Shown here: positions 26,488 through 35,583 of the stretch, in pieces
How the letters are laid out: every line of letters begins with the position of its first letter
Numbering within the stretch: the stretch's first letter is position 1
Assembly: GCA_002382735.1 (NCBI GenBank)
Contig: DFZN01000043.1
Span: 4,340 to 68,339, forward strand
DNA length: 64,000 bases
Reading direction: 5' to 3'
Source: a bacterium UBP11_UBA4055
GTDB taxonomy: Bacteria > UBA4055
Notes under the pieces: model-generated
Seen by the model: the letters and a program-made list of their open reading frames with translations, nothing else
Databases searched by the model: none
Told to the model about the DNA's origin: nothing
Translations under genes and position numbers: made by a program

Positions 26488-26909
26488 TCTTCTTCCTCCA
26501 GGTCCGTCACTCTGAGTTCCCGTGTCTTGAAATGATAATCGACTTCGATCAGGTACTTCTGCTTTCCTATCTCCTCTCTCGCTATTATATGCGGAAATCC
26601 GTCCCGTTTAAAAACCCTCATTATAAATTCGCCCGACCAGTTCCTCGTTACAAGCCCTGCAGCCTCAAGTTCTTCCGGCGTTGTCAGATTCTCATTTTCA
26701 GGATCATCTGTCACCCAGTAGCCGTTGATGTCGTATTGAGCCTGGATCAGCTGAACATTGACCATGACCGCGCTCTTGAGAGCCGAAATTACGGCGGTCT
26801 TGATGTATATCCTGTACGAAGCAACCGCCGCCGAGGCAAGAACCGCAATAATTGAGGCAACTGTTATCAGTTCAATAAGAGAAAATCCTTTCCGGAAGCG
26901 GTCTTTCAT
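26484..26909 (-). CDS. Type IV prepilin-like protein (single pseudopilin)
   Basis: The 141-residue protein has a short basic leader and the prepilin peptidase site KGFSLIE (cleavage between Gly8 and Phe9, with Glu at mature position 5). A hydrophobic N-terminal helix and a small C-terminal domain with no cysteine pair follow. This is the architecture of type IV pilins or type II secretion pseudopilins. No assembly ATPase, prepilin peptidase or secretin gene is near, so its machinery must be encoded elsewhere. It lies 11 bases after the M3 peptidase gene and overlaps the HD hydrolase gene by four bases. Confidence 0.88.
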   Translation of the reverse strand: MKDRFRKGFSLIELITVASIIAVLASAAVASYRIYIKTAVISALKSAVMVNVQLIQAQYDINGYWVTDDPENENLTTPEELEAAGLVTRNWSGEFIMRVFKRDGFPHIIAREEIGKQKYLIEVDYHFKTRELRVTDLEEED

Positions 26910-26920
26910 ATCAAAATGTC

Positions 26921-28969
26921 TTATTTTACCTTAATACCGAGTCTTTTCAGCAGAGGTTTTTCGCTTACAGGGCGGCCTCTGAATTTTTTGAAAAGAATGT
27001 TCATATCCTCGCTGTCGCCCTTTTCAAGGATGTTTTCCATGAATTTCCTGCCCATTTCTCTGTCGAGAATGTTCTTCTTTTCCTCGAAGGCTGAAAAAGC
27101 GTCCGCGTCGAGAATATTGGCCCACATATAGCTGTAATATCCGGCTGCATACCCTCCCGCGAAGATGTGCGTGAAGGCCGCTTCCATATAGGAATCCTCG
27201 ATAAACGGCATCTCGTTATATTTAACATACATTTTCTTATAAACATCATGCGCGGACGGCATCTTTTTCTTAAGGCTATCCGTATGGTGCAGGCTCATGT
27301 CGAACATACCGTAGGTGATCTGCCTTCTCGTACCGACAGCTTCCATGAAGCTGTTGGACTTGACAAGCCTGTTTATGAGTGCTGCCGGCATTGTTTTTCC
27401 TGTCTTGTAGTGCTTCGTTATTATTTCGAGTCCGGCTTTACTTGTAGCAAAATTCTCATGGAACGATGAAGGCAGCTCGACGACATCCCACTTCACATGA
27501 GCGCCGGATGTCGAGGACAGCTCGGTAAGACTCAGCGCTCCGTGGAGCGCGTGACCGCATTCGTGGAAGAGCGTGGTCACCTCGTCATACCTGAGAAGCG
27601 ACGGCTTCTTGCCGACGGGAGGCGTGAAGTTGCAGTGAACTCCCACCTGCGGGATCACTTCTTTCCCCTTGAGTGTCTTGCCTGAAACATACTGGTTCAT
27701 CCAGGCACCCGGTCTTTTCAGGCCTGTCCTGGGGTAAAGGTCAACGAAGAGGTATGCTCTTAATTTTTTCTTTTCGTCGAATATTTTATAAACTGTTACA
27801 TCCTTGTGCCAGACAGGAATGCCTTTCACTTTTTCGTATTTCAGTCCGTAGATCTTTCCTGTAATGTCAAAAAATCCCTGAAGGGTGGCGTTAGCCTCAA
27901 AAAATTCGCTTACTTCGGATTCATTGAAAGTATATTTTTCTTCTTTCAGCTTGTTGGTCCAGTATGAAGACTCCCACGGCATCATCACTTCCGATTTGAT
28001 CTTTTTCGTTTTATTTCTCAGATCGACTATTTCTTTGAACTCTTTTCTGGATATTTTATCGAGTTTTGTGGCTATGCTGTCAAGGAAATTCATGACCACT
28101 TCAGGAGATTCGGCCATTTTAGATTCAAGAGACAAGTCTGCATATGTTTTAAAACCGAGCAGATTCGCTTTTTCCTTTCTCAGCTTAAGTATTTGCTCTA
28201 TCAGGGGCCTGTTGTCCATACCCTTCGATGTACCTCTGCTGAAATAAGCTCTCCACAGTTCCTCTTTTAATTTATCGTTATCTGAATATTTCATGAAGGC
28301 CAGAAATGACGGCATATCCAGGTTGAAAGCCCAGACATCTTTACCTTTACCGTCTATCTTAAGCTGTTTTGCTTTCTCCTTTGCGGCCTCGATCACTTCC
28401 TCTGGAAGACCTCCGAGATCCTTTTTATTATTTATGACCAGATTATACACCGATTTTGTAACATTGTCGGAGAATTTTAATGAAAGCTGGGTAAGTTCAA
28501 GATTTATCTTCTTCAGTTTTGCCTTGTCTTTTTCGTTCAGCTCGGCACCGGAAAGGATGAATCCTTTCATTACATTGTCCAGATGTCTTTTCCTTTCGCC
28601 TTTAAGTTTCTTTGCGTCTGTTGTAACGCTGTAATCCTTGTACATTTTGTAGTTCTTCGGATCCATCGACATCTCGTTGCTGAACTCGGTTAAAAGCTGC
28701 ATTGACTTCTGGTATTCCGCATTCACTTCGTCGTTCGACATCAGGTAGTATATCTGACCCATAGGCATAATTACCCTGCTCAAATCTTCCGAGATCTCCA
28801 TTGAAGGAATCATCGTATTCTCGAAAGTCCTTTTGCCTTTCATGGCGATCAGTTTTTTTGTTCTTTCCTTTGCCTCTTTGATTATTTCTTTTGTGGCGGG
28901 AACAAAGTGTTTCGCCTTTATCTTGTCGTACGGTGCGAAATATTCTTTGCTCAGTAACGGATTCTGCAT
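26921..28969 (-). CDS. M3-family oligopeptidase / peptidyl-dipeptidase
   Basis: M3 zinc peptidases degrade short peptides in the cytoplasm or periplasm. The zinc motif HECGH is in TTLFHECGHALHGAL, and the conserved ENFATSKAGLEI and FAGGYAAGYYSYMWANI segments follow, as in Dcp and oligopeptidase A. From the ATG at 28967-28969 the protein has 682 residues and starts MQNPLLSKEYFAPYDKI. A longer frame begins at 29026 but would overlap the promoter; GGGGAAAC before 28969 supports the shorter start. No signal peptide is seen, so it is probably cytoplasmic. It heads a transcript with the prepilin, HD hydrolase and antiporter genes. Confidence 0.93.
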   Translation of the reverse strand: MQNPLLSKEYFAPYDKIKAKHFVPATKEIIKEAKERTKKLIAMKGKRTFENTMIPSMEISEDLSRVIMPMGQIYYLMSNDEVNAEYQKSMQLLTEFSNEMSMDPKNYKMYKDYSVTTDAKKLKGERKRHLDNVMKGFILSGAELNEKDKAKLKKINLELTQLSLKFSDNVTKSVYNLVINNKKDLGGLPEEVIEAAKEKAKQLKIDGKGKDVWAFNLDMPSFLAFMKYSDNDKLKEELWRAYFSRGTSKGMDNRPLIEQILKLRKEKANLLGFKTYADLSLESKMAESPEVVMNFLDSIATKLDKISRKEFKEIVDLRNKTKKIKSEVMMPWESSYWTNKLKEEKYTFNESEVSEFFEANATLQGFFDITGKIYGLKYEKVKGIPVWHKDVTVYKIFDEKKKLRAYLFVDLYPRTGLKRPGAWMNQYVSGKTLKGKEVIPQVGVHCNFTPPVGKKPSLLRYDEVTTLFHECGHALHGALSLTELSSTSGAHVKWDVVELPSSFHENFATSKAGLEIITKHYKTGKTMPAALINRLVKSNSFMEAVGTRRQITYGMFDMSLHHTDSLKKKMPSAHDVYKKMYVKYNEMPFIEDSYMEAAFTHIFAGGYAAGYYSYMWANILDADAFSAFEEKKNILDREMGRKFMENILEKGDSEDMNILFKKFRGRPVSEKPLLKRLGIKVK

Positions 28970-28993
28970 TTTCGTTTCCCCTGTATTAATTAA

Positions 28994-29022
28994 CTTATAA
29001 CTGACTCTTAAGGAACAATCAA
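28994..29022 (-). promoter_or_regulatory. Sigma70-like promoter of the M3 peptidase operon
   Basis: On the minus strand TTGATT (29017-29022), a 17-base spacer and TATAAG (28994-28999) end about 25 bases before the peptidase start at 28969. Confidence 0.65.
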
Positions 29023-29074
29023 GCAATATAAATAAATTTGGGTGGAATGTAAAATATAAAATAACCGTGAAAAA

Positions 29075-29593
29075 TTATATCAATGCCATTTCGAGTTTAT
29101 GTTTAAGTTTTTCCCATTCAGGTAGGATTGACTCAAGCAGTTTAAAGAATTTACTTCCGTGGTTTTTATGGATCAGATGACAAAGCTCGTGAACTATTAC
29201 ATAATCTATACATTCTTCCGGAGCCTTGATCAATACGGTTTCTCTGTTTTCTTTATCCGTTGTTTGTACGAGAAATAAACCGGTTTTAAGCTTAACATTT
29301 TTTGATTTCCCCGTAAGAATTTTAAGTCTGTAACTCTTCCCGAGATACAAATGAGATTCTCCGTTAATATATTGTTTAGTCGGAGTTCTTGGATTGAACT
29401 GTTCGAAATACTTAATCTGCTTTAATATCCAGGATGCTCTTTTTTGAATTCTCGACTTTATCGTCTCTTCATTTGTATTAACAGGTGCCTTTACAACAAC
29501 TTTTTTATCGGGATGGACGGATATTTCCATTGATTTCCTGTCAATATAGATGATTTCGTAATCTATTTGCCTGTTTCCGTATCTGAAATTCAA
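29075..29593 (-). CDS. YgjP-like (DUF45) zinc metalloprotease, apparently internally shortened
   Basis: The 172-residue protein has the N-terminal beta part of the DUF45/YgjP family (SMEISVHPDKKVVVKAP, RASWILKQIKYFEQF) and the zinc site IDYVIVHELCHLIHKNHG near the C-terminus. Usual members of this restriction-linked group have about 230 residues, with a WGSC-containing central region just before IDYVI. Here the frame goes straight from LIKAPEE to CIDYVIVHELCH, so that region of roughly 50-60 residues seems to be missing in frame. Metal ligands remain, but activity is doubtful. It follows hsdR by three bases and is part of the restriction operon. Confidence 0.75.
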   Translation of the reverse strand: MNFRYGNRQIDYEIIYIDRKSMEISVHPDKKVVVKAPVNTNEETIKSRIQKRASWILKQIKYFEQFNPRTPTKQYINGESHLYLGKSYRLKILTGKSKNVKLKTGLFLVQTTDKENRETVLIKAPEECIDYVIVHELCHLIHKNHGSKFFKLLESILPEWEKLKHKLEMALI

Positions 29594-29596
29594 AAT

Positions 29597-32500
29597 CTAT
29601 TTACTCCTGTGTCTAGCCAATCTCATAGATTTTTCGAGAATTCCATCCATCTGTTCGACTGATAAACCTATTCCTTTTTCTTTTATAACAACATCGAAAA
29701 GATAGTCATCAATTTCATTAATAACCTGATTTTGCTCGTCCTCATCATCCCAGAAATGGATCTTTTTGTGCTCTCTGAATATCCTCTGAATCTCGGTCGC
29801 TGTTTCAGCGGAAGCCTTTTCCAACTCATCGGATTTTAATCCCTTGAAATTAAAAAATGGTTTAATAACTCCAAAATATGCTGCTGCTTCCTCGTTTCCG
29901 CGAATAGAATCCGGTACATCGTCATGAATTTTATCTGTAACTTTTTTAAGGGCGTGAGCAATCGTGTCGGCTTTTGATGCTTTGGCAGGATCTCCATAAA
30001 CAGCCTGTTCTTCCATAACCTTTGTAAATTGATCGTCGTCGAAAATATTGAAGGGTTTATTTAACTGAACAACTTCATCGGCCTGAATATGAGTATCAAG
30101 CAGTTTTTTTATCTTGGGCTCGTATTCTCTGTAGTCAACTTCATCGGAATACCTGATTTTTACCGATCTTCTCAATTTCTCAAACCATTTAAAATCGGAT
30201 TTGTATCTTTGTATTGTTTTACTTTCAGCTTCGGAAAGGAATTTATCCGAAGAAAGAGCAACTGAAAGGGTCTTCGCAAAATTTCTCAGAAGTTCGTAGA
30301 ATTCCGATCTTTTTGCCTCATCGGACAGAAATCTTTCATATTCTTCTTCATCTGTCAGGTATTTTATTGTTTTGAATAAGTCCCAAAGTTCGGAATATCT
30401 TTGAGGCAGTTTTTCGATCTCTTTTGAAATGGAAACAATCGTACCTTCCAGATCTGCTTCGTCAAAACCTTCAAGCACGCTGTATTTTGTAAGCGCACTG
30501 TCAAGCTCACCCAGAATATTGATGTAATCTACAATATAACCGAAATCTTTTCCTTCATACAGCCTGTTAACTCTGGCTATGGCCTGCAAGAGATTGTGTT
30601 CTCTTAAATTTTTACACAGATACATAACTGTGTTCCTTTCTGCATCGAAACCGGTCAGCAGTTTATCCACCACAATTAAGATTTCAGGATCATCTCCAAA
30701 CTTGAATTGATTTACTATCTGTTTATTGTATTCTCCTTCGCTTCCGTACCTTTTCATCATTTTTTTCCAGAACTTCTGGACTTCTTCCTTAGGTTCGGAA
30801 TCAACATCTTCATATCCTTCTCTTTTGTCAGGTGGCGATATGATTATTTCGGAGCTGACTATGCCTATTTCATCAAGATACTCTTTATATTTCAAAGCGG
30901 CTACCTTTCCCGGTGCTACGAGTTGAGCCTTAAAAGGTGTTTTATCCTTCCAGTTTTCTCTGAAATGTTCACTAATGTCAAATGCCCTCATATAAATTAC
31001 GCGATCGGCTTTGTTGAGCATTTCGGCTTTGGCATATTTTCTTTTCAGATCGGCTTTCTGCTCCTGATTAAGACCCTGTGTGTGCCTTTCGAACCAGAGG
31101 TCTATAGCCTGTTTATCCTGCCTTATTTCTACCAGCCTGCCTTCATAGAGCAAAGGTACTACAGCTTTATCCGTAACAGCCTGCGAAATCGAATAATGCG
31201 GTTCAATCAAACCTCCGAATTTAATAAAGCTGTTCTTCTCTTTCTTTAAAAGCGGAGTCCCTGTAAAACCGATATAGCAGGCTTTCGGGAACATCTGACG
31301 CATTCTTGCGGAAAAAGAGCCGAACTGAGTTCTGTGGCTTTCGTCAACAAGCACGAAAATATCTGGTGAATCGTCTTTAAACTGCTTATATGCCATAGCC
31401 TTGTCGAATTTGTGAATCAGAGTCGTGATTATGCCTGCGCTTTTATTTACTACTAGACCTACGAGATTTTTTCCAGATGTCGCCCTTTTCGGTTCAAGAC
31501 GGCAGGCGGCGAAAGTATTTTTTAGCTGTCTGTCAAGATCGTCCCTGTCCGTAACAAGAACAATTCTAGGGTTGATTATTCTGTTCTCTATAGCGAGATT
31601 TCTTGCCAGCATCACCATCGTTAAAGACTTCCCTGAACCCTGAGTGTGCCAGATTATACCGCCTCTTCTTCTTCCATCCTCATCAAGATGCTTTATTCTT
31701 TCGAGAGTGGATTTTATTACCTGATACTGCTGATACCGTGCTATCTTCTTTATACCGCCGTCAAAAACGAGATATTTCCAGGTCAGTTCCAACAGCCTGC
31801 CCGGCCTGCACAACGAATAAATTGCTTTATCCTGCTCCGTTACAAGCCTTTCCTGATTAAGCATAACTGATTTGACTTTAAAATATTCGGAAATGCTTTT
31901 AACAGTCTCTGCAGAAATCTTTTTATTTACCAATTCCTGTAATTTTTTATATTCGGACTCAGTCTGATTCATAAGCGGCTCTTTCCATACGCCCCAGAAC
32001 TTTTCCGAAGTGCCCGCTGTCGCATACTTAGCTTCATTTTTGTTAACTGTAAGAATAAGCTGATTATAAACAAAAAGATGCTGTATATATTCTGCCGTCT
32101 GATTCCTTATCATCTGAGAAATACCCTGACTGATTTCCTCCGTCGGCGATTTACACTCGATAACGCACATTGGAATTCCGTTCACAAAAAGAACAAGATC
32201 AGGCCTTGAAGTATCATTACTCCTTGACCTCTCTACGCTGAATTCAGGCGAAACATGAAAAGCATTATTCCCCGGATTCTTCCAGTCAATATAATTAAGA
32301 TCAAAACTCTTTAAATCGCCCTCAATATTTTGCTCCATAGCGGTTCCAAGCGTCAATAGGTCATAAACAGCTTCATTCGTTTTAAGCAAGCCGTCATACT
32401 TGATATTCTTGATCTTCTGAACCGCAGACTGAATATTCTCCTCGCTGAAAAGATACTCTTTTCCCTTATAATAAATCCGATTAATGTCCTTAAGCTTATT

Positions 32501-32653
32501 CCTTAAAACATTTTCAAGAATAACATTCGACAAACGACCCTGCCGTTCCTCAACCGCCTTTGCGGGAGTAATATAAACATAACCCAAATTAACCAGCAGC
32601 TCAACCGCAGGTATCTGAGACAATAACTTTTCATTAAATTCAAGATCAGGCAT
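29597..32653 (-). CDS. hsdR: Type I restriction enzyme R subunit
   Basis: HsdR is the translocase and endonuclease of a type I restriction system; it cuts unmodified DNA far from the recognition site after ATP-driven translocation. The 1018-residue protein has the PD-(D/E)xK nuclease site (Pro151-Asp152 ... E166-C167-K168) and the helicase motifs GSGKS (339-343), VDESHRTQFG and IGFTGTPLLK. Later motifs include LIVVDKLLTGFDAER and QAIARVNRLY. All key motifs look intact. Its ATG overlaps the end of the broken hsdS frame by eight bases. The gene is AT-richer than the neighbouring core genes, which fits horizontal transfer. Confidence 0.97.
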   Translation of the reverse strand: MPDLEFNEKLLSQIPAVELLVNLGYVYITPAKAVEERQGRLSNVILENVLRNKLKDINRIYYKGKEYLFSEENIQSAVQKIKNIKYDGLLKTNEAVYDLLTLGTAMEQNIEGDLKSFDLNYIDWKNPGNNAFHVSPEFSVERSRSNDTSRPDLVLFVNGIPMCVIECKSPTEEISQGISQMIRNQTAEYIQHLFVYNQLILTVNKNEAKYATAGTSEKFWGVWKEPLMNQTESEYKKLQELVNKKISAETVKSISEYFKVKSVMLNQERLVTEQDKAIYSLCRPGRLLELTWKYLVFDGGIKKIARYQQYQVIKSTLERIKHLDEDGRRRGGIIWHTQGSGKSLTMVMLARNLAIENRIINPRIVLVTDRDDLDRQLKNTFAACRLEPKRATSGKNLVGLVVNKSAGIITTLIHKFDKAMAYKQFKDDSPDIFVLVDESHRTQFGSFSARMRQMFPKACYIGFTGTPLLKKEKNSFIKFGGLIEPHYSISQAVTDKAVVPLLYEGRLVEIRQDKQAIDLWFERHTQGLNQEQKADLKRKYAKAEMLNKADRVIYMRAFDISEHFRENWKDKTPFKAQLVAPGKVAALKYKEYLDEIGIVSSEIIISPPDKREGYEDVDSEPKEEVQKFWKKMMKRYGSEGEYNKQIVNQFKFGDDPEILIVVDKLLTGFDAERNTVMYLCKNLREHNLLQAIARVNRLYEGKDFGYIVDYINILGELDSALTKYSVLEGFDEADLEGTIVSISKEIEKLPQRYSELWDLFKTIKYLTDEEEYERFLSDEAKRSEFYELLRNFAKTLSVALSSDKFLSEAESKTIQRYKSDFKWFEKLRRSVKIRYSDEVDYREYEPKIKKLLDTHIQADEVVQLNKPFNIFDDDQFTKVMEEQAVYGDPAKASKADTIAHALKKVTDKIHDDVPDSIRGNEEAAAYFGVIKPFFNFKGLKSDELEKASAETATEIQRIFREHKKIHFWDDEDEQNQVINEIDDYLFDVVIKEKGIGLSVEQMDGILEKSMRLARHRSK

Positions 32654-32971
32654 TTATACCCCTCGGCTTTAACCGCTTTATATCCTGTTCAAGCTCATTG
32701 ATACTTTCTTCGTACTCGATCTGCTTTTTCTTGTTTCTATAATTCTCATATTCAGTAAGATAATTTTTGGCGATGCTGACATCATTCTTTCATGCTCATC
32801 ATCTGGTATGTAAGTAACATTAGATAAATCTAAATAACCCATTCTAATGTTTTTTGAGGTTATATAAAGGTTTCTCCCTCCAAATTTGCTTGGTGAGAAA
32901 TGAGTACAATCCTTAATGATTTCCAAGACATTACTGAATTTATCCTTTTTCCACCCAAGAGGTACTTTCAT
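32646..32971 (-). pseudogene. hsdS remnant with internal deletion and frame shift
   Basis: The gene starts like a type I specificity subunit (MKVPLGWKKDKFSNVLEI...NLYITSKNIRMGYLDLSNV), the beginning of a first target-recognition domain. After about residue 62 the reading frame jumps. In another frame the DNA encodes IAKNYLTEYENYRNKKKQIEY...INELEQDIKRLKPRGINA and ends at 32646, a normal HsdS C-terminal coiled-coil tail. Most of the protein (normally about 400 residues) is therefore deleted and the two ends are joined out of frame near 32770-32790. The annotated frame instead stops after 97 residues, at 32678. It overlaps the dinD stop by four bases and hsdR by eight. Confidence 0.85.
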
Positions 32972-33831
32972 TCGCCATCCTCCGGTTTTGTGGGTAGTCC
33001 GCAGTCTTTGACGAGTTTTTTATCGGAGGATTTTACTTTTCGTTCGAGTTTTTTGAGGTCTTCGGCTGGAGTAAGTTCTTCCGGTTTTATTCCTCTTTCT
33101 CCGAGAATTTTTCTGACGCTTGTGTTATTCCGGACATGTTCATCTGTGATCGAAGGTTCACCGTAAAGGTCTTTATGTTTTACATTATGGTTTGTCATTT
33201 CAGTGGCGAGATTCTTTGCAGCTATTGTAACCGTCGGGAGGAAATCGGCGAGAGGTCTGTTTTCGGGTACCGAAAGTTTGGTTTTCATAATCTGTGTATT
33301 GTGGCCTCCGAACAGTGCTGAATCACCCTTGGATCTAATCCTGCCGAAACCTTTTTCATCAACGCCTCTCTCATAGATGTTCCGGGATAATTCTGTTTCG
33401 GATTCCGATAGTTTTTGTCTGGCAGAAAGTCTTTCGTTTAAACGGATCCTTTCTTCGATTATTTCCTGCTTTCTTGTCTGTACTGCAAAGTATGTCTGAG
33501 CGAAAGCTATCTCTTCTTTTCTCGGATCGCCGTTCTGTGCTATCAGGTAGCAGGCATATCGTGTTAGCATTATGTCGTCAATTTCTCTTTTTGTAACTGA
33601 TCCTATTTCGACCATTTTCGTGACGCCACGAAAATGGTTTTCAATTTCTGCTCCTGCGGCTTTACATGAGACTGTCGCTTTAGTAATAACTTTACTGAAA
33701 TTTTCCCAGCGATCGTAACCCAGTCTGTTCATAATTTCACGGGCATACCAAAACTCAACATTAGTTTCTGAGGTTGTTTTTACAATTTCATCCAGTGAGT
33801 TTTTTAGTTTTAATATTGTATCGTTGTTCAT
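32968..33831 (-). CDS. dinD: DNA-damage-inducible protein D (DinD)
   Basis: DinD is a DNA-damage-regulated protein; the E. coli protein inhibits RecA filament activities. The 287-residue product has the BRO/DinD-type N-terminal segment FWYAREIMNRLGYDRWENF with KREIDDIMLTRYACYLIAQNGDPRKEEIAFAQ split over the next part, typical of the family. NIYERGVDEKGFGRIRSKGD and a C-terminal NHNVKHKDLYGEPSITDEHVRNN follow. Genes of this family often lie inside type I restriction operons, as here. No LexA box was searched exhaustively. It sits between the repeat ORF and the broken hsdS and overlaps the latter by four bases. Confidence 0.9.
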   Translation of the reverse strand: MNNDTILKLKNSLDEIVKTTSETNVEFWYAREIMNRLGYDRWENFSKVITKATVSCKAAGAEIENHFRGVTKMVEIGSVTKREIDDIMLTRYACYLIAQNGDPRKEEIAFAQTYFAVQTRKQEIIEERIRLNERLSARQKLSESETELSRNIYERGVDEKGFGRIRSKGDSALFGGHNTQIMKTKLSVPENRPLADFLPTVTIAAKNLATEMTNHNVKHKDLYGEPSITDEHVRNNTSVRKILGERGIKPEELTPAEDLKKLERKVKSSDKKLVKDCGLPTKPEDGE

Positions 33832-33892
33832 ATATTTATATCCTCATTGCTTATTTCATCTTACCATTTTCACCGACCGGGAGAAATGGTTT

Positions 33893-34030
33893 TCATCGTT
33901 CAAACCCTTGTAACATACTCTTTACTTGTACGGTTACTTGTTCGGTTACTTGTTCGGTTACTTCATTAACTGGTGCCATAACTGGTGCCGTTACTTCACC
34001 CATATCTTCAAATATCTGCTGGAGATTCAT
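33893..34030 (-). CDS. 45-residue ORF with V-T-E-Q tetrapeptide repeats, coupled to hsdM
   Basis: A small open frame begins at the ATG that overlaps the hsdM stop (ATGA, four bases) and encodes 45 residues: MNLQQIFEDMGEV, then TAPV/MAPV units and EVTEQVTEQVTVQV, then a short helix ending QGFER. The DNA of the middle is built from 12-base tandem units, so the repeats stay in frame. Function is unknown. Tetrapeptide V-T-x-Q repeats are known from memory in linker regions of some accessory-locus proteins, so this could be the remnant of a larger protein or a real small partner of the methylase. The overlap favours translation. Confidence 0.5.
   Translation of the reverse strand: MNLQQIFEDMGEVTAPVMAPVNEVTEQVTEQVTVQVKSMLQGFER
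33928..33990. repeat. 12-bp tandem repeats inside the small ORF
   Basis: Three copies of GTTCGGTTACTT (the first with one change) occupy 33928-33963, and two copies of TAACTGGTGCCA-type units occupy 33967-33990. Unit length is a multiple of three, so copy-number change would add or remove four residues without breaking the frame. Confidence 0.85.
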
Positions 34031-35580
34031 CTTTCAATCTTTTTTAACTTTTGCGCCATTTTAGTTTTGACTTCCGCAAGTTCTTTTTCAAGCTGGTCAA
34101 TTTCATTCTGAACTTCATCTACATCAATTTCTTCCTCTTCCTCAAAAGTATCAACATAACGGGGAATATTTAAGTTGAAATCATTATCTTTTATCTCGTT
34201 GAATGAGGCAAGATACGCATATTTATCTATATTTGTTCTTTCTGTGAAAGTCTGCATAATTTTGGTTATATGGTCATCCGATAGAGTGTTATGGTTCTTT
34301 TCCGAAACATAATCATTGCTTGCATCAATGAAAAGCACTTTATTGTCCATTTCCCGTACTCCGCCTTTTTCCCTGCTTCTGTCAAATACAAGTATGGCGA
34401 CAGGTATGCTCGTTGTGGGAAAAAGATTTCCCGGCAGTCCGATTACGGCGTCAAGCATATTTTCTTCTATCATTTTTCTTCTTATGCGGCCTTCAGCTGC
34501 ACCCCGAAAAAGTACTCCGTGAGGAACAACGACAGCTACTCTGCCTTCTTTTTCAAGAGCAGTCTCGATCATGTGCGTAATAAATGCCCAGTCACCTTTG
34601 CTTTTTGGCGGTACGCCTCTCCAGAACCTGTTGTAACGGTCGCTTTCGGCATTTTCCGCACCCCATTTATCAAGAGAAAATGGTGGATTTGCCACAACGC
34701 AGTTGTATTTAATAAGTTTGTCTTTTTCGATAAGAAGAGGGCCGTTCAGAGTATCGCACCATTCAATTCTCGCACTGTCGAAGCTGTGGAGAAACATATT
34801 CATCCTGCAAAGCGCCCATGTGCTTCCATTTGATTCCTGGCCGAAAAGCGCAAAGTTTCTGCTTCCAACCTGATAAGCTGACTGAATAAGCAGGCCGCCT
34901 GCACCGCAGGTCGGATCGCAGATTTTGTCACCGTCTTTCGGATTCGCGAGTTTAGCTACAAGTTCAGTTACTTTCAGCGGGGTAAAAAATTCTCCGGCTT
35001 TCTTGCCTGAATCTGAAGCAAATTTTTCTATTAGATAAATGTAAGTGTTACCGATAACATCTTCCGAAACTTTTGATGGGCTCATGTTAAGTTCCGGCTT
35101 GTGGAAATCCTCAAGAAGCCTCTTCAGCCTTCTGTTTCTGTCAGCAGTTCTTCCAAGATTCGATTCACTGTTAAAATCGATGTTTCTAAATACGCCCTCA
35201 AGCTTTGTTTTGTTGGCTTCTTCTATGTGATCAAGCACGATGTTTATCAGTTCTCCGAGATTAGGCGCGTTTCTTCTTTCGAATAAGCTGTAATAAGTAG
35301 CTTCAAATTTATCAATTACTTTCTTCTGATCGTTGTCTTTTATTTCAATAATAGGGATGAGGAATCTTTCTCTTTCGAGTTTTCTTCTAATCCTCATGTC
35401 ATCGCCGTACATTTTTTTATATTCTTCGTAGTGATCAATCCAGACATCCGAAATATACTTAAGAAACAGCATTACCAGAATGTAATCCTTATATTGAGCG
35501 GGATCAACTACTCCTCTGAATGTATCACATGCTGACCATGCTGCATTATTAATATCTCTTTGGTCAATTTTATTAGCCAT
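34027..35580 (-). CDS. hsdM: Type I restriction system DNA methylase (M subunit)
   Basis: HsdM transfers a methyl group from S-adenosylmethionine to adenine in the recognition sequence and, with HsdS, forms the methylase core. The 517-residue protein has an N-terminal helical HsdM domain, the SAM motif CDPTCGAGGLLIQS (about 221-234), and the catalytic NPPF motif (298-301) of N6-adenine methylases. The C-terminal part ends in a predicted coiled coil rich in E and K. It follows the half-length hsdS gene by three bases, and the small repeat ORF overlaps its stop. All key motifs are intact, so modification should still work if an S partner is functional. Confidence 0.96.
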   Translation of the reverse strand: MANKIDQRDINNAAWSACDTFRGVVDPAQYKDYILVMLFLKYISDVWIDHYEEYKKMYGDDMRIRRKLERERFLIPIIEIKDNDQKKVIDKFEATYYSLFERRNAPNLGELINIVLDHIEEANKTKLEGVFRNIDFNSESNLGRTADRNRRLKRLLEDFHKPELNMSPSKVSEDVIGNTYIYLIEKFASDSGKKAGEFFTPLKVTELVAKLANPKDGDKICDPTCGAGGLLIQSAYQVGSRNFALFGQESNGSTWALCRMNMFLHSFDSARIEWCDTLNGPLLIEKDKLIKYNCVVANPPFSLDKWGAENAESDRYNRFWRGVPPKSKGDWAFITHMIETALEKEGRVAVVVPHGVLFRGAAEGRIRRKMIEENMLDAVIGLPGNLFPTTSIPVAILVFDRSREKGGVREMDNKVLFIDASNDYVSEKNHNTLSDDHITKIMQTFTERTNIDKYAYLASFNEIKDNDFNLNIPRYVDTFEEEEEIDVDEVQNEIDQLEKELAEVKTKMAQKLKKIER

Positions 35581-35583
35581 GCT

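Noticed and set aside
30707..31249. Plus-strand frame of 180 codons
   Set aside because: It is antisense to hsdR helicase motifs and shows no family pattern.
33928..33990. Short CRISPR-like array
   Set aside because: The units are 12 bases with no spacers and are coding repeats.
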